Positions 8,194 to 17,287 of a stretch of DNA of 58,370 nucleotides are shown here, piece after piece. The first letter of the stretch is position 1. Every line of letters begins with the position of its first letter. The notes beneath the pieces are model-generated. The model did not search any database. It saw only the letters and a list, made by a program, of their open reading frames with translations, and had not been told where the DNA came from. Both the position numbers and the translations under genes were made by a program. This DNA comes from JAZKDW01 sp040387375 (GTDB lineage: Bacteria > Pseudomonadota > Gammaproteobacteria > Burkholderiales > Burkholderiaceae_D), in NCBI GenBank assembly GCA_040387375.1, contig JAZKDW010000059.1:1-58370 (forward strand), given 5' to 3'.

Positions 8194-9876
8194 ATGACGC
8201 AGAGTCAAGAAGCAAACATCCTGGAGCAGTACGGCCCGCGTGAGGCGATGGAATACGATGTAGTGGTTGTGGGTGGCGGCCCGGCCGGCTTGTCCGCCGC
8301 AATCCGGCTGAAACAGTTAGCGGCAGAGAAAGGCCGCGAGGTCTCCGTCTGCGTTCTCGAAAAAGGCGGCGAGGTGGGCGCGCATATCCTTTCCGGTGCG
8401 GTGATGGATCCGCAGGCCCTGACTGAATTGTTCCCGAAGTGGAAAGAGCTGGGCGCGCCGCTCAACACGCCGGTCACTGAAGACCGCTTCCTGTTCCTGA
8501 CGCAAACCAAGGCCTACAAGACACCAGGCTGGATGCTGCCGGGCTGTTTCCAGAATCACGGCAATTACGTCGTCTCGCTTGCCAACGTCACACGCTGGCT
8601 GGGTCAGCAGGCCGAAGCGCTAGGCGTTGAAGTGTTCCCCGGATTCCCGGCAGCGGAAATCCTGTATGACGAGGCTGGCGCGGTCAAGGGCGTCGCTACC
8701 GGCAACATGGGCGTTGACCGCCACGGCAAGCCTACCGATGCATTCCAGCTCGGCATGGAACTGCACGCAAAATACACCTTCTTTGCCGAGGGTTCACGCG
8801 GCCACCTCGGCAAACAGCTGATGGCAAAATATGACCTCAACAAGGGCAAGGATCCGCAAACCTACGGCATCGGCATCAAGGAATTGTGGGAAATCGATCC
8901 GGCGCTGCACAAGCCCGGCCTGGTAGTCCACACCGCCGGCTGGCCGCTGGACCGCAGCACCTATGGCGGCTCCTTCCTCTATCACCTGGAAAATAACCAG
9001 GTGGCGGTCGGTTACGTGGTTGGCCTGGGCTACGAAAATCCTTATCTGTCGCCTTATGAAGAATTCCAGCGCTACAAGACCCACCCGGAAATTCGCAAGT
9101 TTTTTGAAGGCGGCAAGCGTATTTCCTACGGCGCGCGCGCGATCACCGCGGGCGGATTACAGTCGCTGCCCAAGCTGACCTTTCCGGGCGGCGTGCTGAT
9201 CGGTTGCGACGCGGGTTTCCTGAATACCAGCCGCATCAAGGGCAGCCACGCGGCCATGAAGACCGGCATGCTGGCGGCGGAAGCGGCATTCGATGCATTG
9301 AGCGCGGAACGGCAGTTCGATGAACTGACCGCCTATCCACAGGCATTTGAAAAGTCATGGCTGCACGAGGAACTGCATGTCGCTCGCAACTTCAAGCCAT
9401 GGATGAGCAAAGGTCTGTACACCGGCACGCTGATGGTCGGCATCGACCAGGTGCTGTTCCGCGGCAAGGCGCCGTGGACACTGCATCACACCCATGCTGA
9501 CCATGAAGCCCTGCGCCCGGCAGCGGAATTCAAACCCATCGTGTATCCGAAGCCGGATAACAAGCTGACCTTCGATCGTTTGTCTTCGGTCTTCATTTCC
9601 AATACCAATCATGCCGAAGACCAGCCGATTCATCTGACGCTGAAGGACGCCAGCGTCCCGGTCAGCATCAATCTTGCGAAATACGCCGGACCTGAAGCGC
9701 GTTATTGTCCTGCCGGTGTGTATGAGTTCGTGAAGGCCGATGAAGGCGGCGATCGTTTGCAGATCAATGCGCAGAACTGCGTGCACTGCAAAACCTGTGA
9801 TATCAAGGATCCGACCCAGAACATCGTGTGGGTGACACCTGAGGGCGGCGGCGGGCCGAATTATCCGAACATGTAA
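8194..9876 (+). CDS. electron transfer flavoprotein-ubiquinone oxidoreductase
   Basis: ETF-QO passes electrons from acyl-CoA dehydrogenases, through the ETF flavoprotein, to ubiquinone at the inner membrane. The 560 residues show an N-terminal FAD Rossmann motif VVVVGGGPAGLSAA (about 24-37), a mid-protein ubiquinone/FAD region including FAEGSRGHLGKQL, and a C-terminal 4Fe-4S ferredoxin-like segment with cysteines in RYCPAGVYEF and NCVHCKTCDIKDP. The length equals that of known ETF-QO. It is monocistronic. A TGATAAT box about 25 bp upstream may be its -10 region, without a strong -35. It fits the acyl-CoA/ketone-body metabolism around it and the nearby complex I operon as parallel quinone-reducing routes. 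Confidence 0.95.
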   Translation: MTQSQEANILEQYGPREAMEYDVVVVGGGPAGLSAAIRLKQLAAEKGREVSVCVLEKGGEVGAHILSGAVMDPQALTELFPKWKELGAPLNTPVTEDRFLFLTQTKAYKTPGWMLPGCFQNHGNYVVSLANVTRWLGQQAEALGVEVFPGFPAAEILYDEAGAVKGVATGNMGVDRHGKPTDAFQLGMELHAKYTFFAEGSRGHLGKQLMAKYDLNKGKDPQTYGIGIKELWEIDPALHKPGLVVHTAGWPLDRSTYGGSFLYHLENNQVAVGYVVGLGYENPYLSPYEEFQRYKTHPEIRKFFEGGKRISYGARAITAGGLQSLPKLTFPGGVLIGCDAGFLNTSRIKGSHAAMKTGMLAAEAAFDALSAERQFDELTAYPQAFEKSWLHEELHVARNFKPWMSKGLYTGTLMVGIDQVLFRGKAPWTLHHTHADHEALRPAAEFKPIVYPKPDNKLTFDRLSSVFISNTNHAEDQPIHLTLKDASVPVSINLAKYAGPEARYCPAGVYEFVKADEGGDRLQINAQNCVHCKTCDIKDPTQNIVWVTPEGGGGPNYPNM

Positions 9877-9961
9877 GGTCTAATCATTGATGCGGCGTGG
9901 CTGAGCCTTTCGGTTACGCCTGGTGGGATCGGCATGGAGACGTCGTGATGCAGGCTCAGTC

Positions 9962-10047
9962 TGGATTCCCGTTTTCACGGGAATGACGGTAGTAATTGGG
10001 CCGGCCTCCACTCTTGCCGCCGTCATTCCCGTGAAAACGGGAATCCA
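9962..10047. repeat. paired dRS3-like inverted repeat
   Basis: Two 28-bp arms (9962-9989 and 10020-10047) are perfect reverse complements, separated by 30 bp. Each arm itself contains ATTCCC-N8-GGGAAT (9965-9984 and 10025-10044), the pattern of the dispersed dRS3 repeat described in Neisseria. It lies in the 302-bp gap between convergent genes (ETF-QO and Nudix) and could also end transcription from both sides. The rest of this gap shows nothing else recognisable. Confidence 0.8.
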
Positions 10048-10178
10048 TAACCCGCTCGCACGAGAAGAACGTCGATATCCTACAAGCTCCCCACTTTATC
10101 GATTCCCCTTGTCATGCGACCTGAATGGATAAAGGCCAGCTTCAGGCGGCGCCAGCACGTCGCGCCCCTTTCAGAACA

Positions 10179-10733
10179 CTACAATTTCCACTCACCTTTC
10201 GTGATTTTTTCCAGCCAAAACGTGCCGATCACCGTTTTTACATCGGTGATCTTGCCTTCCCTCACCCAGGCCAGCAGTTCGTCAAGGCTTGCGGTGAAGG
10301 TCTCCAGGAATTCGCCGTCATCGAGCTGGCTGTCGCCTGCCTTCAGTCCGGTAGCCAGATAGATTTCGAGATGTTCATCGGCGTAGGCGATTGCATTGTG
10401 GATGGTGCAAACGAATTTCCAGTCCGACGCGGTATATCCGGTTTCTTCCCGCAGTTCACGTTTGGCGCACAGTAGCGGATCTTCATCGGGATCGATTTTT
10501 CCGGCCGGGAACTCAATGAAAACACGATCCAGCGGGTAGCGGAACTGCCGCTCAAGCAGCACCCTGCCGTCGTTCAGCAAGGGCAGGATAACCACTGCGC
10601 CCGGATGCCGGATGTATTCGCGTGAGGTCATTTTGCCGTCTGGCAAACGAACCCTATCCTTCTGGACTTTTAAAAAATCGCCGTCGTAAGCGATTGTGCT
10701 GTCGAGCTTGATTTCTTTCAGGTGCTTGTCCAT
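10179..10733 (-). CDS. Nudix hydrolase, ADP-ribose pyrophosphatase type
   Basis: A 184-residue Nudix enzyme. The Nudix box is intact (G-x5-E-x7-REL-xEExGY, starting GKIDPDEDPLLCAK and ending RELREETGYT) and coordinates Mg2+ for cleavage of nucleoside diphosphate-X substrates. The preceding segment IRHPGAVVILPLL and the LERQFRYPLDRVFIEFPAGK block are typical of ADP-ribose/ADP-sugar pyrophosphatases. The start at 10733 is chosen because GGAG lies about 9 bases upstream and because the 31-codon upstream extension would run into the DUF2818 gene. It is the last gene of the nuo transcription unit in this window, as is common in Burkholderiales. Confidence 0.88.
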   Translation of the reverse strand: MDKHLKEIKLDSTIAYDGDFLKVQKDRVRLPDGKMTSREYIRHPGAVVILPLLNDGRVLLERQFRYPLDRVFIEFPAGKIDPDEDPLLCAKRELREETGYTASDWKFVCTIHNAIAYADEHLEIYLATGLKAGDSQLDDGEFLETFTASLDELLAWVREGKITDVKTVIGTFWLEKITKGEWKL

Positions 10734-10770
10734 TGCCAAAGCTCCGGGGAAAAAGTGACTCTGCGGCTGC

Positions 10771-11076
10771 TCAGCGATGCTGTTTGCGCAAGTAGCGAAA
10801 CACGAATCCGGGAAACGCCAGCACAATAAAAAGGCAGGCGGTCACCGCATAAAATTCCCATTTCTGCGGAAACGCATTCCCGATTTGTGACTCGAGCAGG
10901 AAACCGATGCCGCCGACCAGCGCGTACAGCACGATCAGTTCGATCAGGCGCAGCCAGAATGGCTTGTCGCTGCGCTTGAGCGGAATGAATCCGAACACAC
11001 GCTCGTTCAGGAAGGGCAAGTTGGCGGCAAGGACCGCCAACAGGATCACCAGCCAGCTTGAAAGGGACACTTCCAT
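10771..11076 (-). CDS. DUF2818 family membrane protein
   Basis: A 101-residue inner-membrane protein with three likely hydrophobic helices (SWLVILLAVLAANLPFL at the start, LIELIVLYALVGGIGFLL in the middle, and FYAVTACLFIVLAFPGFVF near the end) and a basic tail. It resembles the DUF2818 family, which in Burkholderiales sits directly behind nuoN; that conserved position is the only functional hint, and a role in complex I assembly or stability is speculation. It starts 26 bp after the nuoN stop and is followed by the Nudix gene. Confidence 0.8.
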   Translation of the reverse strand: MEVSLSSWLVILLAVLAANLPFLNERVFGFIPLKRSDKPFWLRLIELIVLYALVGGIGFLLESQIGNAFPQKWEFYAVTACLFIVLAFPGFVFRYLRKQHR

Positions 11077-11102
11077 GCGTGCCTATCGGAGCGCTGACAA
11101 GA

Positions 11103-12602
11103 TCACGACGCCAGGGTCTTGATGATGGCGGCGGCACACGCAGCCATCAACGGACCCGGCAGCAGGCCCAGCAGCAGCACTGCACCGCCATTCAGGCTCA
11201 AGGCCACCCGCATGTCGTTGTGGACCACGATCTTCGACTTGTCGATCGCGTCATCGAAATACATCAGCTTGATGATGCGCAGGTAATAATAAGCGCCGAT
11301 CAGCGAGAACAACACCGCTGCGACCGCCAGCCAGACCTGGCCGGTACCCAGTACCGATTGCAGGACCGCCAGTTTGGCGTAGAACCCCATGGTCGGTGGA
11401 ATGCCGGCCAGTGACAGCATCAGGATCATCATGACGGCGGCAAACCAGGGACTACGCTGGTTCAGGCCTTTGAAATCTTCCAGGTTTTCCGCTTCGAAAC
11501 CGGTGCGCGACAGCAGCATGATGACGCCAAACGTACCCAGCGTGGTCAGCACGTATGTGATCGAATAGAACATTGCCGAGCTGTAGGCGTCGGCAGCCGA
11601 AGCGGCCGTGCTGCCATTAAAGACACCTGACAAGAGACCAAGCAGCAGGAAGCCAGTTTGTGCAATCGTCGAATACGCCAGCATCCGCTTCAGATTGGTT
11701 TGGGCGATGGCGGTGATGTTGCCAATCGCCATGGAAAACAGGGCAAGCACGGTCAGCATTTGCTGCCAGTCGACGGCCAGCGTCCACAATCCTTCCACCA
11801 GCAACCGGATGCAGATGGCAAATGCCGCCAGCTTTGGCGCCGCACCCAGCAGCAGGGTGACCGATGTTGGCGAACCCTGATAGACGTCCGGCACCCACAT
11901 GTGAAACGGCGCCGCGCCCAGTTTGAAAGCGATACCGGCCATCAGGAACACGATGCCGAATACCAGCACGGTTTTATTGACCGCCGGCGATGCGGCTGCC
12001 CTGGCGACTTCTGTCAGATCGAGCGATCCGGTGGCGCCATACAACATGGATATGCCGTACAGCAGGAAACCCGACGCCATCGCACCGAGGATAAAGTATT
12101 TCATCGCCGCTTCGGTCGAGACGGCATGATCGCGACGCAAGGCAACCAGCGCATACAACGATAACGACATCAGTTCCAACCCCAGGTAAATGATCAGGAA
12201 ATTGTTACCCGAAATCATGATCATCTGACCCAGCAAAGTGAACAGCGCCAGCACGTAGAACTCACCGCCCAGCGTACCGCCGAGCATGCCGCGCGCAGTC
12301 GTATATTGACGCGAATAAATCAGGGTCAGGCCAACGGCAAGATAGGAAAACAGCTTGAGCAGGTTTGACATCGGATCCGACACGAACATGTTATGGAACG
12401 TGTAGACCGTGGCGCCGCTGTTGAAATCGATCAATGTCAGGAGCGCGCACACAAACAGCGTGGCAAGCGACATCAGGTAGGTGATGTGGCGTTTTTTTTC
12501 CGACAAAAACATGTCGATCAGCAGAATCGCTGAGGTCGCGATCACCAGAAAAATTTCCGGATAGACCGGCACCAGGTTGATGTTCATGTTCAAGTTATTC
12601 AT
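11103..12602 (-). CDS. nuoN: NADH-quinone oxidoreductase subunit N
   Basis: Antiporter-like membrane subunit of complex I that takes part in proton pumping. The 499 residues are almost entirely hydrophobic helices (about 14). Seen: the conserved glutamate in YLGLELMSLSLYALVA (TM5) and the lysine-bearing helix regions ending in LKRMLAYSTIAQTGF, a hallmark of the NuoL/M/N family. A second ATG five codons in (12587) is also plausible. It is the last subunit gene of the nuo operon, 45 bp after nuoM, and is followed by DUF2818. Confidence 0.95.
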   Translation of the reverse strand: MNNLNMNINLVPVYPEIFLVIATSAILLIDMFLSEKKRHITYLMSLATLFVCALLTLIDFNSGATVYTFHNMFVSDPMSNLLKLFSYLAVGLTLIYSRQYTTARGMLGGTLGGEFYVLALFTLLGQMIMISGNNFLIIYLGLELMSLSLYALVALRRDHAVSTEAAMKYFILGAMASGFLLYGISMLYGATGSLDLTEVARAAASPAVNKTVLVFGIVFLMAGIAFKLGAAPFHMWVPDVYQGSPTSVTLLLGAAPKLAAFAICIRLLVEGLWTLAVDWQQMLTVLALFSMAIGNITAIAQTNLKRMLAYSTIAQTGFLLLGLLSGVFNGSTAASAADAYSSAMFYSITYVLTTLGTFGVIMLLSRTGFEAENLEDFKGLNQRSPWFAAVMMILMLSLAGIPPTMGFYAKLAVLQSVLGTGQVWLAVAAVLFSLIGAYYYLRIIKLMYFDDAIDKSKIVVHNDMRVALSLNGGAVLLLGLLPGPLMAACAAAIIKTLAS

Positions 12603-12647
12603 GTTGTCCGCTGTGTGCGTCCATGGGTTCGTTCACGATGACGTGTT

Positions 12648-14138
12648 TTAGTTAATCTTTGAAATGGCGACATGCTTGAGCAAATCGGCAACGTTGGTCT
12701 GCATCGCATCGGTGATTGGCGCCGGATACAGGCCTATCCAGATCACGGCGATCGCCAGCACACCCAGTATCAGAAATTCACGCTTGTTCAAATCCTGCAG
12801 CTCGGCGACTTGCTTGTTGGCGACATCACCGAATATCACGCGCTTGACCAGCCACAACGAATACGCAGCGCCGAGAATCAACGCAGTCGCCGCCAGCAGC
12901 CCGATCCAGAAGCTGTACTTGACCGCGCCCAGGATCACCATGAATTCACCGACAAAACCGGATGTGCCAGGCAGACCGGCATTGGCCAGCGAAAACAATA
13001 CGAAGAATGTCGCAAATTTCGGCATCGTGTTGACGACTCCGCCGTAATCGGCGATCTGGCGCGAATGCATGCGGTCGTACAGCACACCGATGCACAAGAA
13101 CATGGCGCCGGACACGAAGCCATGCGAGATCATCTGCGCGATCGCGCCCTGCACCGCCATGTCATTGAACATGAAATAACCAAGTGTGACGAAGCCCATG
13201 TGCGCAATCGACGAATAGGCGACCAGCTTTTTCATGTCGGTCTGCACCAGTGCCACCAGTCCGATATAAATCACGGCGATCAGCGACAACACGATCATCA
13301 TGCCGGACAGGGTATGGCTGGCGTCCGGCGTGATCGGCAGGGAGAACCGGAGGAAACCGTAGCCACCCAGCTTCAGCATGATCGCCGCCAGCACCACGGA
13401 ACCACCGGTCGGCGCTTCCACGTGCGCATCCGGCAGCCAGGTGTGCACCGGCCACATCGGCACCTTGACGGCAAAAGCCATCAGGAACGCCAGGAACAGC
13501 ATGATCTGCGCCGACAGCGGAATCGGCAATTTGTGCCATGCCAGGATATCGAAACTGCCGCCCGACTTGAAGTACAGGTACAGCAGCGCCACCAGCATCA
13601 ACAGCGAACCGAGGAAGGTGTACAGGAAGAACTTGACCGCCGCGTAGACGCGGTTTGCGCCGCCCCACACGCCGATGATGATGAACATCGGAATCAGCGT
13701 CGCCTCGAAGAACACGTAGAACAGCACACCGTCGAGCGCGGCGAAAACACCGATCATCAGTCCGGACAGGATCAGGAAAGCACCCATGTACTGGGATACT
13801 TTCTTTTCAATGACTTCCCATCCGGCCAGCACGACCAGGATGGTGATGAATGCCGTCAGCGGTATGAACCACAGCGAAATGCCGTCGATGCCGAGCGAGT
13901 AAAAGATATTGAAGCGGGCAATCCATGACACATTTTCGACAAACTGCATGCCGTGCGCGGCATTGTCGAAATGCTGGATCAGCGGCAGCGTGACGAGGAA
14001 GCTGAGGATCGCACCGGCGAGCGACAAACCGCGCGCGAGAGCGGGATTTTTATCCCGTCCGGTGACAAGGACGAGAACACCAAACGCGATCGGCAACCAG
14101 ATCGCCAGGCTGAGTAAAGGGTAAGTTGACTGCATCAT
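12648..14138 (-). CDS. nuoM: NADH-quinone oxidoreductase subunit M
   Basis: Second antiporter-like proton-pumping subunit of complex I, 496 residues with about 14 membrane helices. Seen: FFEATLIPMFIIIGVWGG, containing the essential TM5 glutamate; VHTWLPDAHVEAPTGGS, the canonical proton-antiporter motif; and DMKKLVAYSSIAHMG around the discontinuous helix. It lies between nuoL (24 bp upstream) and nuoN in the standard order. Long open frames exist on the opposite strand here, but they are shadows of this GC-rich coding sequence. Confidence 0.96.
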   Translation of the reverse strand: MMQSTYPLLSLAIWLPIAFGVLVLVTGRDKNPALARGLSLAGAILSFLVTLPLIQHFDNAAHGMQFVENVSWIARFNIFYSLGIDGISLWFIPLTAFITILVVLAGWEVIEKKVSQYMGAFLILSGLMIGVFAALDGVLFYVFFEATLIPMFIIIGVWGGANRVYAAVKFFLYTFLGSLLMLVALLYLYFKSGGSFDILAWHKLPIPLSAQIMLFLAFLMAFAVKVPMWPVHTWLPDAHVEAPTGGSVVLAAIMLKLGGYGFLRFSLPITPDASHTLSGMMIVLSLIAVIYIGLVALVQTDMKKLVAYSSIAHMGFVTLGYFMFNDMAVQGAIAQMISHGFVSGAMFLCIGVLYDRMHSRQIADYGGVVNTMPKFATFFVLFSLANAGLPGTSGFVGEFMVILGAVKYSFWIGLLAATALILGAAYSLWLVKRVIFGDVANKQVAELQDLNKREFLILGVLAIAVIWIGLYPAPITDAMQTNVADLLKHVAISKIN

Positions 14139-14162
14139 GTTTTTTCTTGTGGTGACTCGCCG

Positions 14163-16208
14163 TTATTTCAGTCTAGGGAAAAGAATCAGATAACCGAGAT
14201 ACACGGCAATAGCCAGGATCATGGAAAATGCATAGTGGTAGATGTAGCCGGTCTGGAATTTTCGGGTAACGGTCGAAAACCAGCCAACCAGCCTGGCGCT
14301 GCCATTGACGATCAAACCGTCGATCAGGCTCTTGTCACCGATGTTCCAGAAACCCCGGCCGAGCAGACGCGCACCGCCGGCAAAAACGACGTCATTAAAC
14401 TTGTCCATGTAGTACTTGTTATCCAGCAGCGTGTGGATGGCATGGAATTTCTTGAAGAACCACGCCGGCACTCTCGGATTCACCATGTAGCAGTAATACG
14501 CCGACACCACGCCCGCCAGTGCGAGGAAGAAAGGCAGTGAGGTCAGGCCGTGCAGGGTCATTGCCATTGCGCCGTGGAATTCTGCCTGCAGCGTTTTCAT
14601 CGCCGGATGTGCGTCGCTTACAAAAATCACGCCCTTGAAGAAGTCGCCGTACAACATCGGGCCGATCGTCAGGAAGCCGATGATCACGGAAGGAATCGCC
14701 AGCAGGATCAGCGGTATGGTGACGACCGCCGGCGCCTCGTGCGGTTTTTCGCCCGGGGCAAGACCGTGGTGATGTTCGTCCGGGTCTTCGTCATGGCTGT
14801 GGTCCTCATGGCCATGATGATGCGGTTTGCCGAAACGCTCTTCGCCATGGAACACCAGGAAGTACATGCGGAAGGAATAGAAGGCAGTGACAAAAACGCC
14901 GGCCAGCACCGCAAAATTGGCAAATCCGGCGCCGGCAATATTGGTCAGATGCACCGCCTCGATAATGCTGTCCTTCGAATAAAAACCGGAAAAGAACGGC
15001 GTGCCGATCAGCGCCAGCGATCCCAGCAGCGATGTGATCCAGGTGATCGGCAGGTACTTGCGCAGGCCGCCCATGTTACGGATATCCTGGTCGTGATGCA
15101 TGCTGATGATGACGGCGCCGGCGCCCAGGAACAGCAAGGCCTTGAAGAATGCGTGGGTCATCAGGTGGAACACGGCCACGGAATAAGCCGACGCGCCCAG
15201 CGCTACGGTCATGTAGCCCAGTTGCGACAAGGTCGAATAAGCAACGACCCGCTTGATATCGTTCTGGATGATGCCCATGAATCCCATGAACAACGCGGTG
15301 ATCGAGCCGATGACCAGCATGAATGACAAGGCGGTATCGGACAGCTCGAACAGCGGCGACATGCGCGCCACCATGAAGATGCCGGCGGTGACCATGGTCG
15401 CCGCGTGGATCAGCGCCGAAATCGGAGTCGGGCCTTCCATCGAATCGGGCAGCCAGACATGCAGCGGAAACTGCGCCGACTTGCCCATCGCGCCGATGAA
15501 CAGGCAGATGCAGGCGACCGTTAGCAGCATCCAGCTGGTGCCCGGCAGCGTCAGCTGCGCCAGCGCATCTTTCTTCGCGAAGACCTCGGCATAATTCATC
15601 GAACCGGCGTAGGCCAGCAGCAGGCCGATACCGAGGATGAAACCGAAGTCGCCGACACGGTTGACCAGAAACGCCTTCATGTTGGCGAAAATCGCCGTCG
15701 GCCGTGTGTACCAGAAGCCGATCAGCAGGTAGGACACCAGGCCCACCGCTTCCCAGCCGAAAAACAGCTGCAGGAAGTTGTTGCTCATGACCAGCATCAG
15801 CATCGAAAAGGTGAACAGCGAGATGTAGGCGAAGAAGCGGTTATAGCCCGGATCATCCTTCATGTAGCCGATCGTATAGATGTGCACCATCAGCGACACG
15901 AAGGTGACGACACACATCATCATCGCGGTCAGGCTGTCGACCAGGAAGCCGACTTCAAGCTTGATGCCGCCGACCGTCATCCAGGTGTAGAGGGTGCCGT
16001 TATAAAGCGCGCCGTCCAGCACCGCCAGCAGCGTGTGACAGGACAGCAGGAATGCGATCAGCACACCCGCGATCGTCACGGTATGCGACGTCTTGCGGCC
16101 GACGATGTTGCCGAAAAAACTGGTACCGAACAAGCCTGCAATCAAAGCGCCGGCTAGCGGCGCAAGAGGTACGGCAAGAAGGAGGTTAGGGTTGAGTTGC
16201 CCCGCCAT
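14163..16208 (-). CDS. nuoL: NADH-quinone oxidoreductase subunit L
   Basis: Largest and most distal antiporter-like subunit of complex I, 681 residues. Seen: FFGWEAVGLVSYLLIGFW with the conserved glutamate, LHVWLPDSMEGPTPISALIH, and DIKRVVAYSTLSQLGYM. The C-terminal part should form the long amphipathic lateral helix along NuoM and NuoN and its anchoring helix. Odd feature: residues of about 458-485 form a His/Asp/Glu-rich hydrophilic loop (HHHGHEDHSHDEDPDEHHHG) not found in the E. coli protein, possibly metal binding. It is preceded by nuoK (27 bp). Confidence 0.96.
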   Translation of the reverse strand: MAGQLNPNLLLAVPLAPLAGALIAGLFGTSFFGNIVGRKTSHTVTIAGVLIAFLLSCHTLLAVLDGALYNGTLYTWMTVGGIKLEVGFLVDSLTAMMMCVVTFVSLMVHIYTIGYMKDDPGYNRFFAYISLFTFSMLMLVMSNNFLQLFFGWEAVGLVSYLLIGFWYTRPTAIFANMKAFLVNRVGDFGFILGIGLLLAYAGSMNYAEVFAKKDALAQLTLPGTSWMLLTVACICLFIGAMGKSAQFPLHVWLPDSMEGPTPISALIHAATMVTAGIFMVARMSPLFELSDTALSFMLVIGSITALFMGFMGIIQNDIKRVVAYSTLSQLGYMTVALGASAYSVAVFHLMTHAFFKALLFLGAGAVIISMHHDQDIRNMGGLRKYLPITWITSLLGSLALIGTPFFSGFYSKDSIIEAVHLTNIAGAGFANFAVLAGVFVTAFYSFRMYFLVFHGEERFGKPHHHGHEDHSHDEDPDEHHHGLAPGEKPHEAPAVVTIPLILLAIPSVIIGFLTIGPMLYGDFFKGVIFVSDAHPAMKTLQAEFHGAMAMTLHGLTSLPFFLALAGVVSAYYCYMVNPRVPAWFFKKFHAIHTLLDNKYYMDKFNDVVFAGGARLLGRGFWNIGDKSLIDGLIVNGSARLVGWFSTVTRKFQTGYIYHYAFSMILAIAVYLGYLILFPRLK

Positions 16209-16235
16209 GATGAACCTTATCGTTATTTTTGGTGA

Positions 16236-16544
16236 TTAACCTTTGAGACTGTCCAGCTCTTCCACGTTGATGGTGTCCAGGTTACGGAACATCACCACCA
16301 GGATGGCAAGACCTATCGCGGACTCCGCGGCAGCCACAGTAAGGATGAAGAATACGAAAATCTGTCCGGCCGCATCGCCCAGGAAATACGAGAAGGCGAT
16401 GAAGTTCATGTTCACTGCCAGCAGCATCAGTTCGATGGCCATCAGCAGGACGATGATATTCTTGCGGTTCAGGAAAATGCCGACGATGGAAATCGCGAAC
16501 AGGATTGCGCCAAGTATCAGGAAGTGTGAAAGTGATAATGCCAC
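16236..16544 (-). CDS. nuoK: NADH-quinone oxidoreductase subunit K
   Basis: Small three-helix membrane subunit of complex I, homologous to MrpC/ND4L. With a GTG start at 16544 the product is 102 residues, the normal family length; the frame is open 20 codons further, but that would overlap nuoJ and add a basic non-family segment. The two buried glutamates of the proton path are at residues 38 (AIELMLLAVN) and 74 (AAESAIGLAI), equivalent to E. coli Glu36 and Glu72. An AAGGGCGG ribosome binding site precedes the GTG, 10 bp after the nuoJ stop. Confidence 0.94.
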   Translation of the reverse strand: MALSLSHFLILGAILFAISIVGIFLNRKNIIVLLMAIELMLLAVNMNFIAFSYFLGDAAGQIFVFFILTVAAAESAIGLAILVVMFRNLDTINVEELDSLKG

Positions 16545-16554
16545 GGGGCCGCCC

Positions 16555-17202
16555 TTATTGTTTTTCTGTTGCCTGCGCCGCGGGCGGTGCTTCGCCGGCG
16601 GCACGGTTCGAATTGACTTCGGATTTCATGCGGACGATACGCAAACGGTCGGTGCTCTTCACCTTGACGGCGTCGGCAGGATCGTAATGTTTGCTGTCCT
16701 TGCGGCGGCGCAGTGTCAGTGCAACCGCAGCCACAATCGCGACCAGCAGTATGATGGCGGCGATCTCGAATGCATAGACGTACTGGGTATAAATCAGCTT
16801 GCCCAGCTCCTTGGTGTTGCCGATCATGTCCGAGGCCGCCGGGACCGGAGTGTCGTTCAGGAAGCCCTGGAACAGCACGACCGCCATTTCAAGCACGATG
16901 ATGACCCCGATGGTGGCCGCAAGCGGAAAATAGCCCCAGAAACCTTGCCGCATCTTGTCGATATTAATGTCCAGCATCATGACCACAAACAGGAACAGGA
17001 CCATCACCGCGCCGACATACACCAGCACCAGCACGATGGCCAGGAATTCCGCCTTGAGTAACATCCACAGCGCGGCTGCCGAGAAAAAAGACAGCACGAG
17101 GAACAATGCAGCATGAACCGGATTGCGATCTGTGATGACGCGCGTGGCGGCGATAATCAATATCACCGAAAACGCGTAAAACAATACAGTTTTAAATTCC
17201 AT
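16555..17202 (-). CDS. nuoJ: NADH-quinone oxidoreductase subunit J
   Basis: Membrane subunit J of complex I (ND6 homologue), 215 residues with five predicted helices in the first 165 positions, including the conserved GAVMVLFLFVVMML in TM3, which carries the pi-bulge region of the family. The C-terminal ~50 residues are hydrophilic and basic/Ala-Pro-rich, a longer tail than in E. coli NuoJ (184 residues). It lies 80 bp after nuoI, the widest gap in the nuo operon, which holds a hairpin and a short tandem repeat. Confidence 0.94.
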   Translation of the reverse strand: MEFKTVLFYAFSVILIIAATRVITDRNPVHAALFLVLSFFSAAALWMLLKAEFLAIVLVLVYVGAVMVLFLFVVMMLDINIDKMRQGFWGYFPLAATIGVIIVLEMAVVLFQGFLNDTPVPAASDMIGNTKELGKLIYTQYVYAFEIAAIILLVAIVAAVALTLRRRKDSKHYDPADAVKVKSTDRLRIVRMKSEVNSNRAAGEAPPAAQATEKQ

Positions 17203-17231
17203 AATGGACCAGAAATATCGGCTTCAGGCGG

Positions 17232-17287
17232 GGAGCCAGGCAACGGCTCCCAGGTTCGGCCAAATTAATCAAATTAATCAAATTAAC
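17232..17287. repeat. hairpin plus 9-bp tandem repeat in the nuoI-nuoJ gap
   Basis: GGAGCC-N7-GGCTCC (17232-17250) forms a small hairpin. Next to it AAATTAATC occurs twice in tandem plus a partial third copy (about 17262-17287), running into the nuoI stop codon. The hairpin has no T-tract, so a transcript-processing or stability element is likelier than a terminator. The AT-rich repeat stands out from the GC-rich surroundings. Confidence 0.55.

Noticed and set aside
12672..13928. 418-codon plus-strand open frame opposite nuoM
   Set aside because: It is antisense to a clear, conserved nuoM gene, very rich in Gln, His and Arg, and matches no family. Typical shadow of a GC-rich gene.
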